This document shows, in pieces, positions 22,446-35,242 of a stretch of 64,000 nt of DNA. Under the pieces are notes generated by a model. That model was not told the DNA's origin and searched no databases. It saw only the letters and a list, made by a program, of their open reading frames with translations. The position numbers and the translations under genes are program-made. The DNA is from Porodaedalea pini (lineage: Eukaryota > Basidiomycota > Agaricomycetes > Hymenochaetales > Hymenochaetaceae), in NCBI GenBank assembly GCA_002794775.1, contig NBAY01000052.1:124001-188000 (forward strand), in the 5' to 3' direction. Position 1 is the first letter of the stretch. Each line of letters opens with the position of its first letter.

Positions 22446-24089
22446 TCCGCGCAGCATGCATTGACGGAAAGTTCAGCCACTAATCAGTATCCGTACTCTT
22501 GTGAGTAACTAGCTTATCACGGAGCCCTTGGAAGTGTAACTCTGAATCTTACGTATTTACCTTAGACTCGTTCCTTGAGTTAAATCATAGGATACGCTCC
22601 GTGAACTCGTGAGTCTCGTCTTTCCTGCTAATGGTATGGCGTCGGATGAGGTACTCGTGCCTGCGCTAGTGTTTAGGGGGCTACAATATTAATGCTGTAT
22701 GTCTGCATAACGCTGTTTATCATTTTTGTTTTTGTTTCCGGACATGCACATCTCCCCGCTCCGATTAAGTTTTGTTTTGCAGATCAGATGATTGAAAAGA
22801 TCTCTGCCGAGGTCTTAGTGAAGTTTTTCTTTTTCGAGTCTGGCCTAGGGTGTTTGGCCGGGCGCCCGTCCTGAGGACGCCGGATAGAGAAAAAGAGAGG
22901 AAAGAAGGTTGATTTATGTTGCACGCATGCAGAGCAGAATGATTGCATGATGTACTGGACTAAGTAAAGACTCTATTCCAACGGAGGTTGGCAGACAGAA
23001 GATGCGGTGAATCAATACCATACTTCACTTGCCTTCTCAAGCGGCGAAGGGAGGCAGACAGCCCGAGTCCGCCGTAAAGCGCCTGAAACACATGAAAGCG
23101 CTCTGACGGCGACTTGGGGGACCCAACACGACGTTCGAAGCACCGAAGACTCCCAGCCTTTTTTAAGCCCAGACTACTAAGGACGCCGAGTTGCTGGTCC
23201 CCGCGGGTGCGAGGTCCCAGTACGCCTGACTCCCGGGCAGGGGCGAAGAGCGATGTTCAATCAACAGAAGAGACCGCACGGGGACCTGATTTACCCAGAT
23301 GACTGGAAGGTGAATTCCACGTCTTGGAAGAGAAAGAGAGATAGATGAGTAAGTTGCGCAGTGACCAGAAATGCATGCAGGATAACTTTAGCGCGGCTCG
23401 TTTAATACAAAGGATTTGAACCCAGCATGTTTGGACGGGGTGAGGAAGGCGCGAAGGTTCTGATAGTGATACGGCGGCCGTGTGGGCGTTCGCGGGAGGG
23501 AGGCCTCGGATAAAGCAAAGGAAATCTAACGCTGAGATCGGTCGCTAGTGCTAGCAGCGCTAGATGGAAGAATCGCAAGGCATGCCCAGGTCGAGTTGAA
23601 GGGTCGAATTTATATTCGTTGCCGCCAGGGCCTAGAGAGATATAAGTACGTAAGCGGGACTGAGTGTAAGCAGACGTCCAGCTACTCCTTCCCAGCTTCT
23701 CTTCTCTTCTTCGCACGTTGTTTGTCCGTATGGCCGCCATGTGCGGCGTGAGCCTGTCGATCCTCACGCCAGTGCCGACTCGACTTTGAAAGCGAAGTTT
23801 GAGAGCTTTGCTTCCGGGCTATCAAATCAACGGAAAACGGGGTTCAGGCACGCAATTCCATACTCGTTTCGGGTTGTACATGAAAGCCTGAAATCAAATC
23901 AGAACATGAATCTAATCTGAGATGATTTATATTATTTGTATCCGCCGATGATGCGGACGCGCCATGATCAAGAAATTCTCGAACTCTCTCATATATCTTG
24001 CCTCAGCGATCCGCCCATGTGCCTTCCCCTTCCCTCCCCGTTCCCGTCCCCTTCTCTTCCACGCTCGACGCCGACGCTCCGAGCGAACG
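22446..24089. other. Gene-poor intergenic region, 1.6 kb
   Basis: Only short unlinked frames occur here and none shows a motif. The last few hundred bases should contain the promoter of the MFS transporter gene. No TATA box in a convincing position was noted. Confidence 0.4.
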
Positions 24090-26430
24090 ATGAGCGACGA
24101 CAACGAAAAGTCCGGATCGCTGCACGACCCCTCGCGCCCCGGGTCATTCACCGACGAGAAGGCCACGGTGTCTGATGCGGAACTCATCCACGGCGACCTC
24201 AAATCCCTCGACGTCGGCCTCAGGCTCGTTACCGGACATACTGACGAGCCGGAGCTGTCGCCCCAAGAGTCGAGGCGCCTTCGCCGCAAGATCGACCGGC
24301 ATCTTCTGCCCCTCCTTTGTCTCATTTACACCGGTGCGTTCTCTTCCATTCCGTGATATGCAACGGAGACTTTGGAATGAAAGCTCTGATGCGATGCTGT
24401 ATAGTGCAGTTCATTGACAAGTGAGTTCGGAGCCTTCCCTCCTTTCTTTTGACCGGGATCGACATGAAAAGCGTCTTCCTCTTCCCTCCGCGTCGACGTC
24501 GACGAACCTAATCACCCTTTCATTTCAACTTAATCTAGGAGTACACTCGCGTCCACCTCCATTCTTGGCCTCCTCACCGACAACCACCTCACCACTAATC
24601 AGTTCAACACGCTCAGCTCCGGTTTCTACATCGGTGCGTCTGCATTGCCTTTCTTCCTTTTCTTTCTTTAATTTCTCGGCCCTGACTATAACACATGCTG
24701 CGTGTATGCACGAACAGGCTACCTCGCATTCTCATGGCCGCAGAACTGGGCACTGCAGAAGCTGCCCGTCGGTCGATGGTTGACGTTCAACATCTTCCTC
24801 TGGTGCGTGCTATTAATAATTGACCGGAGCTGATTGAATTACTTATCTATTGAATTACAATTATAACTACTCCTGCGTAGGTGCCTGTTCTTGGGCCTGC
24901 ACGCAACATGCCATAACTTCGGCGGTCTCTGTGCGCATTTTCCTCTCCTGCTGCTCGACCAGACTTTCAGCGACTTAGCGCTAACGCTCTCTCTCCCTTC
25001 CCCCTCCCAGTTGCCCTCCGCTTTCTCCTCGGCGCATCTGAGGGGAGCATGACCGCCGGACTCATGCTCGTCTGCAGCATGTTCTACACACGCACGGAGA
25101 TCGGCGAGCGTCTCGGCTGGACCTTCCAATGCAACGGACTCGCCGTCATCTGCTCCTCCTTCCTCCAATTCGGGATGGTGCACACCTCCCCCAACACCCA
25201 CCCAAATCAATGGCAGTGGCTCATGATCGCCACCTGCCTCATCACGTTCATCCCCTTCCTCGGCTTCCTGTTCTTCTTCCCGGACAACCCGACGACCGCG
25301 CGCTTCCTCTCGCCGGAGGAGAGGCGCGCGGCCGTCCGGCGCGTGCAGGGGAACCAGAACGGGATCGAGACGAAGGTGTGGAAGGCGTACCAGGTGCGCG
25401 AGGCGCTGTGCGATCCGAAGACGTGGCTCTTCGCGCTCTTTGCGGGGTTCGCGAGCCTGATTGGCGGGATCGGCGTGCAGTATAGTTTGCTGATCAAGAG
25501 CTTTGGGTTCTCGACCCTCGAGACGAGTCTGCTGAGCATACCGAACGGCGTGGCGCAGATTATTGGAATCACGTCGGCGTGCTATGCCCTGAGGCGGTTT
25601 CCTGTGAGTGGTGGTTTTCTGTTTTATGATTCTGATTTCTGTGTCTTGAGACCTGCGTTCGCAAATGCTAAAAAACTGATTTTTTTTTCTTATTGACGAC
25701 GGTCGATGAATAGAACTCGCGCGCATGGATCGCTGTTATATGGTGGACCCCGAGTATCCTCGCGTGTCTCATTGAGATATGTGTCCCGCTCAAGAACAGG
25801 GTCGCTCATCTCGTCGGGATCTACCTCTTATGTGCGTCTTCTATTTCGTTCCTTGCAACAGCAACAGCAAAAAGTTTGCTGAAAGCCGGTCCCTCCCCCC
25901 CTCTCATGATATAGTCATGGGCAGCTCGCCGGCATTTATTATGACGATGTCCTGGGTGACGTCGACTGTTTCGGGGCACACCAAGGTACCGTTCCTCATT
26001 TCTCTCTCCGACCCAACGAAAACACACGCCCTCATTTCCGTATATATATTTGTTTTATTCTCAATGCGCCCAGAAAACGACGACGACAGCGATCTTCCTC
26101 GTCGGCTACTCCCTGGGCCAGATCCTCTGCACGCAGTTCTGGCGGGACGCATACAAGCCGGCGAACCGCGTCCCCTTCGGGATCACGCTCATGTCGAACC
26201 TCGTGTCGATCGTGCTCACCCTCGTGCTGCGCTTCCATCTCTCCCGCGAGAACAAGAGGAGGGAAAGGATGCGGGAGGAGAGCGCGCGGACGGGCGTGGG
26301 GCGCGAGAGGTGGGAGGAGTGGGCCGTGGTGGAGGTGGAGAGGGACGGGCGCGTTGTGAAGGAGAGGGTTGATAAGGCGTTTTTGGATCTGACGGATGGG
26401 GAGAATTTGGCGTTTCGTTATGTGCTTTGA
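24090..26430 (+). CDS. MFS transporter, anion:cation symporter (Dal5/allantoate permease type)
   Basis: A plasma-membrane major facilitator of the ACS family, which moves organic anions such as allantoate, nicotinate or pantothenate with protons. The exact substrate cannot be read from the sequence. The ATG at 24090 starts an acidic cytosolic N-terminus, then RRLRRKIDRHLLPLLCLIYT, the classic ACS entry into helix 1. QFIDKSTL, LRFLLGASEGSMTAGLMLVC (helix 4-5 motif), RTEIGERLGWTFQCNG, FFPDNPTTARFLSPEER (central loop), GFSTLETSLLSIPNG and FLVGYSLGQILCTQFWRDAY follow in order. The stop is at 26428-26430. Several short introns occur, including ones near 24334, 24635, 24803, 25604, 25831 and 25986. 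Twelve membrane segments are expected; all parts look intact. Confidence 0.88.
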
Positions 26431-27408
26431 GGAAGGGAGGGGGTTTGTTCTGGATTGATCTTGTATCAGTGTGCGTTGGTCATTGATCCGACAAACAAAC
26501 CAGCTCTTCTTTCGTTCGACTCATCCTCTATCCTTTTTATGCCCACAGTCATCCCCTCACTGTGCACATTTCCTCATGTTTTTTTTTTCCCTCCAGTACA
26601 GCTTTTCCCCGCTTTCCTCGCACTGCGATGCGATTCGGGGATATTCTCAGCTTTGGTAACCAATATTAATTCCAGTCGCACATGCCGTTCACCTTTCTAG
26701 CCACTCCTGTACAAAATATAATCTCACCCCGTTTCGATTTTCTCTCTCTCTCTTGGGTTATGTTCGGATGTAGATACATACGTGTTCGACTGTAATTTTA
26801 AAACAGTGCTTTTTTTTTTTTTTTTTTTTGTTTCTTTGCCTGCAACTGCGTTCGCGCATTGTGTCTTGGCTCGAGTTCTCGATCGTCCAGATTAGCTTCC
26901 GGAGGGTATGTCCGTGAACTGGCAGCCAGTCTCTCAAATAATGCGAGATTCAGAAATTGATTTATGGCCACGTACTGAAAACAAGTACTTACATTAGATA
27001 GGAGCTCCCGATCAACATATACTGTATACAGTTTCATGAGGATTGCAGGTCAGGGTACTAGTGTAAGGCCACAGGAAAAGAAGGTTCAAGCGGAGCATGA
27101 AATAGTTAACCTTTTTTAATCCGAAAGCGCCGCGCCGCGGCAAGGGCAAGTGTGGTACACTAACCACTAACCTTTCCCTCAAAACAAAACCACAAAACCA
27201 CGGAGGCCGCTCTCAGGAACTCTGAGTCACTTCAAAACAACAAACGCGTGAGATATCTGCGGCTTGACCCTCAGCTTGGTACTTCCACTTCTTCTACCGT
27301 TTACTTCCCCTTCCGCACCGACACAGCATAGGAGTTTTCTCTTCTCTACGTGCATCCGACTAGTACTACATATAGCCTACTTCGTTCCCCCCCCCCCCCA
27401 ACCGAAAT
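26431..27408. other. Gene-free region with long T and C tracts
   Basis: About 980 bases without a supported gene. A T run of nearly 20 lies around 26811-26829 and a C run of about 10 around 27389-27398, just before the small gene at 27409. The start is 3' flank of the MFS gene. Confidence 0.4.
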
Positions 27409-27925
27409 ATGGAAACATTCCTGCAATTTTTCACCGACGGGGAGGCTGGGCTGCCATGCCAGGCTGATGATGTCCCTGCTCCACGTACAGAATGGCCGGC
27501 GGCGTTGTCTGAGCTGCAGGTGCAGGTGCAGGTGCAGACCGGGGCTGCCGCCGCTAATGAAGACGCAGTGACTGTGAGAGCAAGGAACCCCCCCGCTGCA
27601 CCGAGGTGCCGCCACGTTCTGCAACGAGCGCGCGCTTCGATGATAGGGATGAAGACAAAGAAGGCGAAGAAGACAAAGTCGAAGAAGTCGAAGAAGGCGG
27701 AGAAACCGAGGGACACTTCAAGTTCAGTGACTGACCACATGCATCCTGCCCCCAGGTGCGAGGTCGTTATGAACTACGATTGGGTAAGCTCACACATGCA
27801 TTATATCACATACTAGCTCACCAATTTCACGTTTTCTTTTCACTGGACAGTTCAGTCTTGATGCTTCTCAGAGCTATGCGGACCAGGGAGAATGCACACT
27901 CATGCTCGGTCCTCCGGCGGTCTAA
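27409..27925 (+). CDS. Small orphan protein, 149 aa, Lys-rich centre
   Basis: Two exons (27409-27783 and 27851-27925) flank a 67-nt intron with GTAAGC donor and CAG acceptor. The join is in frame and closes exactly at TAA 27923-27925. The product starts METFLQFFTDGEAGLPCQAD, has a VQVQVQ hexanucleotide-repeat segment, then a basic run (KTKKAKKTKSKKSKKAEK) that could act as a nuclear signal. It ends NYDWFSLDASQSYADQGECT plus ten more residues. The clean splice join argues for a real gene. No family recognised. Confidence 0.45.
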
Positions 27926-28523
27926 ATCCCTAGCCAGTCATTTCCGCTGAACACTGCCCTTGCGAACACCTGTTCGAATGGAATCATCATTGCAATCATA
28001 CGGCTTTGCAATACAGGCTAGTAAACTTGTCCCCTCATATATGCTTCCCTCTCCCTCACCTCTCTTTTTTTTTTGTTTACTTCTTTCCAATTTATGCAAA
28101 CACCAAATCCTCGTCCGTCCAGTCGACATTCAACAAGTCTTGTCTATTTTTCCTTTGCTGTTTACTCTTCTTACATCCTGTCCCCTGCATTTTTTTTTAT
28201 TTCTCTCGCACATAGTCATTTGCATAGCTTCCTCGTTGTTACGTTTCTTTTCCGCCTCATACGTCCTTGCACCCTGCTTTCTCGCCTCTTTATACATATG
28301 TAGTTGCCATCATCTGTATCGTTAGCCTAGGAATAAACAAAGTACGTCATGCATCCTGCCTTGAAGCCGCTATGCCAGATTCGCAAAATGTGGGAGCATT
28401 AAGCCACACAGAACGAGAATAAAATAACTTCAAGCAAGGCGAATAACACAGGAGTAGGAAGGGCAGTAGAAAAAGAATTTACATCGAAAATACAGTAGTA
28501 GCCAGTCCTCGACTTTTCCGCTC
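27926..28523. other. Convergent 3' spacer
   Basis: About 600 bases of pyrimidine-rich DNA between the small orphan gene (+) and the SWI3-like gene (-). Probably both 3' ends; no gene seen. Confidence 0.4.
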
Positions 28524-30682
28524 TCAGCCAAGCTGCTGGAAATTGCCATCAGCGGAAGGTCCGGCATCGCCCTCTATCGGCACGCCGCCCTCAACGGGCG
28601 TCACCTTCGTGCCCTGCGGCACACTCTGCGCCAAAGCCGTCGCCAACGCGCCCCCATTCGGCAGCGCCCCGCCATTCTTTGCGAGCTCAGCGCGGACGGT
28701 ATCGAGTATGCGTCGCACGCCCGTGCGTTCATTCGCGAGCGCAAGTCGCTGTGTAGCAAGTGCGCGGCGCTCCTCCTCGAGTACGGTTTCCATCTCCTCG
28801 AACTGGCTCATCTTGAGCTCGAGCCGCGAGAGCGTGAGCTTGATGAGCTGCGCGAGGGCAGTGCGCACGGAGGATGCTTCGGCGTCTGCCAGAGCGCTTG
28901 CAGCCTTTGCGGAGGATTGGAGAGCCAAGTGCGCGGCGCGTTGGACTTTCGTGTGCGGGATTGCTGGCGAGGCCTTCGACTGCTCTGACTCGCCAGCGGG
29001 TGCGTCGACGGCCATACTGTCACCACCTTCTCCGGCATCTTTAGCAGTAGCAGCAGATGCCTCAGGTTCGGCGGACTGCTCTGCATTCTGCTCTTTGTCT
29101 GCGTCCTCCTTCTCACCACTATCCTTCGTTGAATCGTCGGGTTTCTCATCAACTCCCTCTTTCTTTTCTTTGTCGCCGTCCGTGAGCTCGTGCAATGCAG
29201 TCTTCGCTGCTTCGGCAGCGACACCAGGACCCACGACGCCAGCTAGGAACGCGACGACGCTCATGACTGGGTTATCCGCTTGCTCGAATGGGAGACGTGC
29301 ATAGCGGAGTGGACCCTTAGCTCCTTCGCTTTCGGCCTCAAGATAAGGGTCCTCAATTGGAAGCTCAAGGAACTTGCGGATGCACTGCTGAGCAGAGCGA
29401 GTACCGACGTGCTCCTCAATGAGTGACCAGTCATCGTCATACATTTCGACGCCCTCGAGCAGGAGTAGTACTTCTTGGTCAGACCAACCGTCGTCCACGG
29501 CGTTGCTTTGCGCGGCGGTGAGTTTAACAAAGTCGCCACTGAACATCGTCGACGGGAAGCGGCCATCAAGATAGCAGGGTGGACAGAGTTCGAAGTTGGT
29601 TTGCTTGAGCGAGTGGTAGCGGACGGCCGTGCAGTCAACGCCACATGTGTCGCACGAGAAGCTGGCGCCCCGCGCGCCCGACTGAGCAGCACCATTTGCA
29701 AGAGTATTTGCTTCGGAGGATGAGATCTCACGAGAGGCCTTAGCGGTGGTTTGGTAGATATTTGAGCGCAGCTCAAGGGAGGCTGTACCTGCGGTCGCGC
29801 CAGTCTTTGGCGCGCCGTTCACAGCAGATGCGGCTTCTTTAGCTGAAGGCCGCGTTCCCGGATGCAGCGATTGCAAGCCACGGGGCGTATCAAGGACGAC
29901 TCTGAAGTGGCCGGTGAATGGAGGGGCTAGAGTCGCTGGTCTTGTATCGGGGTCAACCTGAGTGAAGAAGGGTTGAGCTACGAAAATGAACGATGAACGA
30001 TATTAAAACATACCTGGTAGTTGATCAGACCCCATTGCTCAAGGAAAGCGTGAACGCGCATGATGGCACAGACGTCTCCAGCAAGATTTCTCCGGCAAGC
30101 CGTGAATGTGAGGTACTCTCCCGGTCGCAACCTGTACGTGTTGATCATAAAGTCGCGGTAGTCTTTATAGATGGAAGGTGTTTTTGAGCGGTTGCGGGAG
30201 TTGAAGAACTCAGGCAGTGCCCTCCGTTCGACGGGGTGAATCTTGGCCATGTCGAACCATGCAGCATATGAAGGAATAATGACCTCGTGTGTCTGTGCGG
30301 CAAGGTATTTGCGAGCCTGTTCTTCTAAACGGAGACGCGTCGCCTCAAGTTGCGCCGGGTCCTCGTCGTCGTTGTCGTCGCCCGACTCTCCCTCGTCATC
30401 ACCGCCCTCGCCCATCGAGACATCTCCACCATCATCGTCGCCCTCTCCCTGCACCTTCACTTTCGCGCTGCCGCTCGCTTCCGGCTGCGCGTCCGCTGCC
30501 GGCTCGGTCGGCAAGTTCGCGATGTCGCCGGACTGCAGAGGCTCGAGTTCTGACCGCTTTCCAGGCGCGTTTTCTGGATCCACTGGAGTGACTCCCTGGT
30601 TCTGCTCGGGAACCGTAAGCTTGACACGCTTTATTTCTTGCGCACTTGAAGAGGGCGAGCCGGCGCGTTTTGGAGAGTCCAT
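28524..30682 (-). CDS. RSC8: SWI3/RSC8-type subunit of SWI/SNF-RSC chromatin remodeller
   Basis: Scaffold subunit of the nuclear ATP-dependent remodelling complexes SWI/SNF and RSC. Exons 30682-30014 and 29957-28524 are split by one 56-nt intron. The N-terminus is acidic. A SWIRM domain follows ([60 protein letters not shown]). Next are a ZZ-like zinc-binding segment (CDTCGVDC, then [13 protein letters not shown]) and a SANT domain ([40 protein letters not shown]). An acidic linker leads to a C-terminal dimerising coiled coil ([20 protein letters not shown]). All four modules are present in the usual order, so function is well supported. Whether it serves RSC or SWI/SNF, or both, cannot be told; many fungi have a single gene. 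Confidence 0.92.
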
Positions 30683-31257
30683 GGTCGCGAACGATAGAGT
30701 AGAGTTGTGATGTTCGTGACGTGACGGGCTATCTGACCGACCCTAAACTGCCTTTGCTCAAGCAGCATCAGTCACATGATGCTTCAAGTTCTGCCATGGC
30801 GTCTCAATCAAACTGTCAAACTGTACATGTGTCTTTAGCAAATAAAAACAAAATGGTTATTGCTCTTCCGCTCTTTCATCGGGGACAGTGAGGCTGAATT
30901 GAAGTACACCCTACATAAGTACACCGTCTGAGTTCTTGCTCTCGCTTCCACACTACCCTCGGTCTTCGCGAGTTTCTTTCCATATCAAAGGGACCTTCAA
31001 GAACTATGGCGGGTCCAGATACAATTTTCGGTCCTCCTGGTTTGCCCAGGGCTTGGGGCCGGCTTACCCTACCTCGAACTGGATCCCTCTATCGCATCCC
31101 AGAGGCTTCCGGTCGGGAGGGAGTTTTCCATACGGTATGCAGGAAATTCATTCAACTTGAGTTTAATTGGACTCGGTATGCCAGAAACGCAATCCAAGTC
31201 GCTCTGCTCCGATATGGATCTCGTCCTATCCTTGCCTCCTGCGTACTAGAACCTGAC
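30683..31257. other. Spacer between SWI3-like gene and kinase gene end
   Basis: Contains the SWI3-like promoter. A + frame of 85 codons at 31006-31263 (starting MAGPDTIFGPPGLPRAWG) is open but lacks any recognised motif or splice support, so it is not called. Confidence 0.35.
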
Positions 31258-34200
31258 TCATAACAGACTTCGAGACGAGTTTGTTCTCGATTGCTGGTCG
31301 AGCTCACCCGATTCCGAATCACGGATGGCCTGCTCATCTCCGCCCGATGCGCGTTTCCATTTAGCCAATATTCTTTCGGCTTCATGTACTGTAACTACCT
31401 TCGCCCAGAATTCGGAAGGCTTCGATGTACGTTGTCCTGCAGGTCTCCATGAAAATGGGCCTGTTGCGTCTACACCTTCTCTGCTGACGCCCAGTATTTC
31501 TGAATCAAGATACGCATCCGGAGCGTAGCGAAGAACGGGTACTGAAAGTCGTTCAGGAGTGAGAAGACCCTTTATGTGTGGACAAGACACCTCAACGCGC
31601 AGATCTTCCGGCTTCATTCCTTCAGCCACTGGGGATAGAACGGTTTCGATGCTCATATTGCATTTCGCGCAGTGAAAGGCAGAAAATGTGACCCACGCCA
31701 CATGAACGCATTTTCCGTCTTCTTCGTATCCCGCAACAAGCGGGTGAAAGCCTGCGCTAGAAAAGGCATAACCATGCTCTATCTGCAGCTTCAACGTCCA
31801 ATCACGTATGTATTTTAGCTCGTATTCTTCTGTGCCGTTGCGAATCGTTGAGCAACAGGAGCGACCGTTCATAGATCTCTGGGACACATTTGATGAGGAT
31901 GTGAAATCAGACGAGGGGTAAAATGAGCTCACGAGATGTATTTGTTGGTCACTTCTATCTACATGACGGATGAAAGTATCCGTCAAATCACCGCCTCTGG
32001 GAATGCACAATTTCCTCTTTGCTTTCTTGAAGTCCAGAGAAAAGTCCGGAGTCGCGAACGTTGTCGCCGAAAGAGCCTCGAGCATGATATCACACCGACA
32101 TATGTCGAGTGTGAAAAAGTAGTTGGCATATTCCCAAGCTCTATCCTGCAGCGCGAAGTCGATGCTGTTAACTGATGTTAGCGTATCTAGTTAATGATTG
32201 TTTGTTGTGCTTCTGCATACTCACCTGTCAATGCTGCGGGCAATTTCATTATAAATAGGGAGCTCTGCTGAAGTGGGCACATCCTCCAAGACCGAAGAGT
32301 ATGGATAGCTTCTAAAGAAGTTGCTCAATGCGAGTTCAAGCGGACAAGTCAGCCTCCTCAGAACACGCTGTAAGGGTGGATATGGATATATGCTCTGCAG
32401 CGCATCGAAAGACATGACATCCGCGTCGTTTTCCTTAGCGGATATTAATATTATCCCTTGCACAAATCTGCTCTTGCGAGTATATTCATCGGCGATGCTC
32501 CGAGGGTTCATCCCGCTAATCGTCAGGGACAAGTTTTGAAACCGCTCAGAACATATTGTTCGGGGTAACCTGTCGGAGTACCTGTTTCCATAAGAGTTGC
32601 TATCCTGTTTATTCCATGAGCTCCATTGACCTACCTGAGTATGCACTCGGCCACAGTCGACTCAAGCTTCTCCGTAAAATCAGAGAAATTGCTTAATATC
32701 CAAGTGAAGATGTGATCGCACTCATCCCATTCAAAATTATAAGGCGATTTCTTTATGCAAGAAATGAAGAATTCTATCGTTTCCGACCATTCAAAGGAAG
32801 GCCACGAGCTATCCAAAGATCCCAGTATTCTTCGGAGAATTCGCACGACAATGAACGCAGTCATAGGATTACTGAAAAAGCCAGTACACAACAGACAAAG
32901 ATGAGTGGGAATAATCCAGGTCAAAAGATAAAGCGAATGTGCATACTCAAGATATGGAGCAATTTTCCTCCACAAAGCTTTTGGTCTTTCAACAGAATAT
33001 ATGGTACCGTTGACCAGTAGTGCGACCACCTCTTGAAGGAGCGTGTAGACTTCTGTGTCGTCAAGGGAGACGAGCGCCTTGCGTGAGCTTTTAGAAGCTA
33101 AGCGATCGACGTCATTGCGACGGAAATCAGAATAGGCCTGGCTTGTATCCGAGATAATATGGGTCTTATCCATGACCCTCAAGAGATCCCGGACATCGGA
33201 ATCGCTGACCGAGACGTCAGAGATGTGATTAATTGCCTCTGCAAATGATAGTGGGCCCTTCGAGCTTCAAAGGATCAGTACCAACACGGAGATGGTATGG
33301 TTGTAACACACCTTAAATATAGCAACAAGCGTCGAATATCCTTTTCAATTTGCTTATTTTTTTCTTCTATTGAAGCAGGCCAGCGGCGACTTTTGATAGA
33401 GCATTTCTGACAACCACAAAATTTGCCGCACTGTGGTGCCAGAGTAACTATGGCTCGCCGCCGTTGCATCCTCACTGCCGTCACGCGAGGTCCGCGCTCA
33501 AGCCGCCCCGTTGCTCTGTTCAAGGACACATCGAGATCACGTCCTGAAGAACCATATAACTTCCCAGGAGTGACGTCGGATCCATGGCGAAGGACGACAG
33601 TCTCATTGGAGTCCGCATTGCTGCAAGTAATTGACATGTCACCAAAGTCAGACTCTGCTGCTACACTTTCCACGTCCTTCGTCTTCTGTGGAATTCGCAA
33701 TTTGTTCAGAATGGATGCCATGTCCGGACGAATTGTTGGGTTGTGGTTCCAGCAAAGTTGACAGACGTCCCAGAGAATTTCTTTCTCCTCCAATCTGCGA
33801 GAGCTCCAGGAGCTTGATGACGGCGGAAGGGAAGGTAGTTCTAACCCTATGATGGCTAATGCGACTTGTGCCTCTCTGAGGTGCTGATAAGGGCGCTCTC
33901 GTGCGAGAAGTTCCTTAGTATTATGATAGATCAATGTCACGTCCAAAAGTCTCTTATCTTTGAAGTGGCTCACAAAGACAGTCATGCCGAAAGACCACAC
34001 GTCAGTTTTTTCAGAATAACCTTTGGAATCAGTCCCTAGTGCAAGAAGCTCGTAAGCCATGTAACGTGTCGTGCCCTTAAGTCCGGAACTCAGGTTTGCC
34101 AAGCTCCGGCTCGCGGAGATCATACGAGAACAACCAAAGTCACAGATGAGGGCATCACCAGAATCTGAGACCAGTATGTTGTCCTAAGTAATGATAGGTC

Positions 34201-34840
34201 AATATTGTACCCGGGAGAGACCTAGGCCTGTCTAACTCGCCGATTTAATGTCAGAGTGAATCACGCCCTCCTTGTGTAGATATGAAAGGCCTTGGGCGAT
34301 GCCGGTAACCTGAGTCTCTGTCAGATTTTAAAAAATCGGAAACGAGAAAGGACGGCCCACAAGCCGTATCAGATCACAATCTGGATGCGTGTTGACATAG
34401 TTCCAGGCTGATCCTTTGTCCATCCATTCCGACACGAGCAGAGGGTAGCCGGACCTTTTGTCGAAAGCATAGCCCAGCAGCGGAAGGACATTCGCATGTG
34501 TTAGCTTTGACCACACATATATCTCTTTTTCGAAAAGCTGAAAAGATTCAAACTTGAGATTCCAAAATCTCGCAGACAAGGAGGTGCTTACAGTTTTGAT
34601 GTCCTCTTTCATGTAAAAGCGTAAACGCTTGATAGATACTTTGATTTTGCCGCGATGTGGGAGAATACAACGTGACTTAGAGATGTCTCCGCATGCCCCT
34701 GCAGTTACTACTTTGCTTTCCTTGAATACAACATGAGACGAAAGATCGAAGTTGCTAAGTGCTTCGAGTATTTCAGGTCGGACATAGCATTGTGGATTCG
34801 CGTTTCCGGCTGGCCCTCCATGATCCGAGTCTGATTCCAT
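31258..34840 (-). CDS. TKL-like protein kinase fused to a long unannotated C-terminal region
   Basis: The ATG at 34840 opens a Ser/Thr kinase-type domain. Visible motifs are the ATP-site lysine in VSIKRL, FEKEIYVWSKLTHANVLPLL, the catalytic loop IHSDIKSDNILV (HSD replaces HRD), CDFGCSR, MAYEL in the APE position, DVWSFGMTVFELL and the RP motif in NPTIRPDM. The intron at 34184-34240 has a GC-AG donor. Past the kinase, splicing a 47-nt intron (33265-33311) continues the frame to SSKGPLSFAEAINHISDV, and two more short introns lead in frame to a stop at 31258. The combined protein is about 1,070 residues, with about 630 beyond the kinase that match nothing I recognise. That part includes a CxxC (FSAFHCAKCNM). 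Alternatively two genes abut here. A truncated duplicate of the N-terminus lies at 19201. Confidence 0.72.
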
Positions 34841-35242
34841 TTTGTTTATTGGAACATGGGATAGTCAGATGAGAAAGGAGGGAAGAGTCGGATCGTGGGT
34901 TAGCCAGTTTATGAAGGACGATGATTGCGCCAGTCGGTCCAAGAGGTTACATTTTGGGACAATATCATCAATCGGCTGATCGGCGATCAAGTACAACATT
35001 TATGCCGCGTTCTCCGGCATAGCACTCACGTCCTCGACATTGACCGCTGACAGACAGCATTTCTGGTCAATTGCCCTTTCACAAGGAACATACAGTCGTC
35101 AATGTCGACATTGTCATAAGATAGTTGGTGAAAGGTCAGATGCCGAAGTGATTTGGACTGCAGGTGCGTTTTCCTGCAAGTTTTTCCGAGGATTGTCGTG
35201 TAACGCAGGGTTCCAGTCGTTCATTTCATCTGAGGGCTACGT
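34841..35242. promoter_or_regulatory. Divergent promoter region of kinase (-) and PPR-like (+) genes
   Basis: A 402-base region between two start codons facing apart. A short inverted repeat of about 10 bases occurs (cgacattgac near 35035, gtcaatgtcg near 35098). No TATA box was identified for either gene. Confidence 0.45.

Noticed and set aside
23401..23425. tRNA B-box-like ggatttgaaccc on the minus strand
   Set aside because: The surrounding bases do not form a T stem, and no A box or acceptor stem was found at the right distance.
31006..31263. 85-codon + frame starting MAGPDTIFGPPG
   Set aside because: No motif, no splice support, and it runs into the 3' end of the kinase gene on the other strand.
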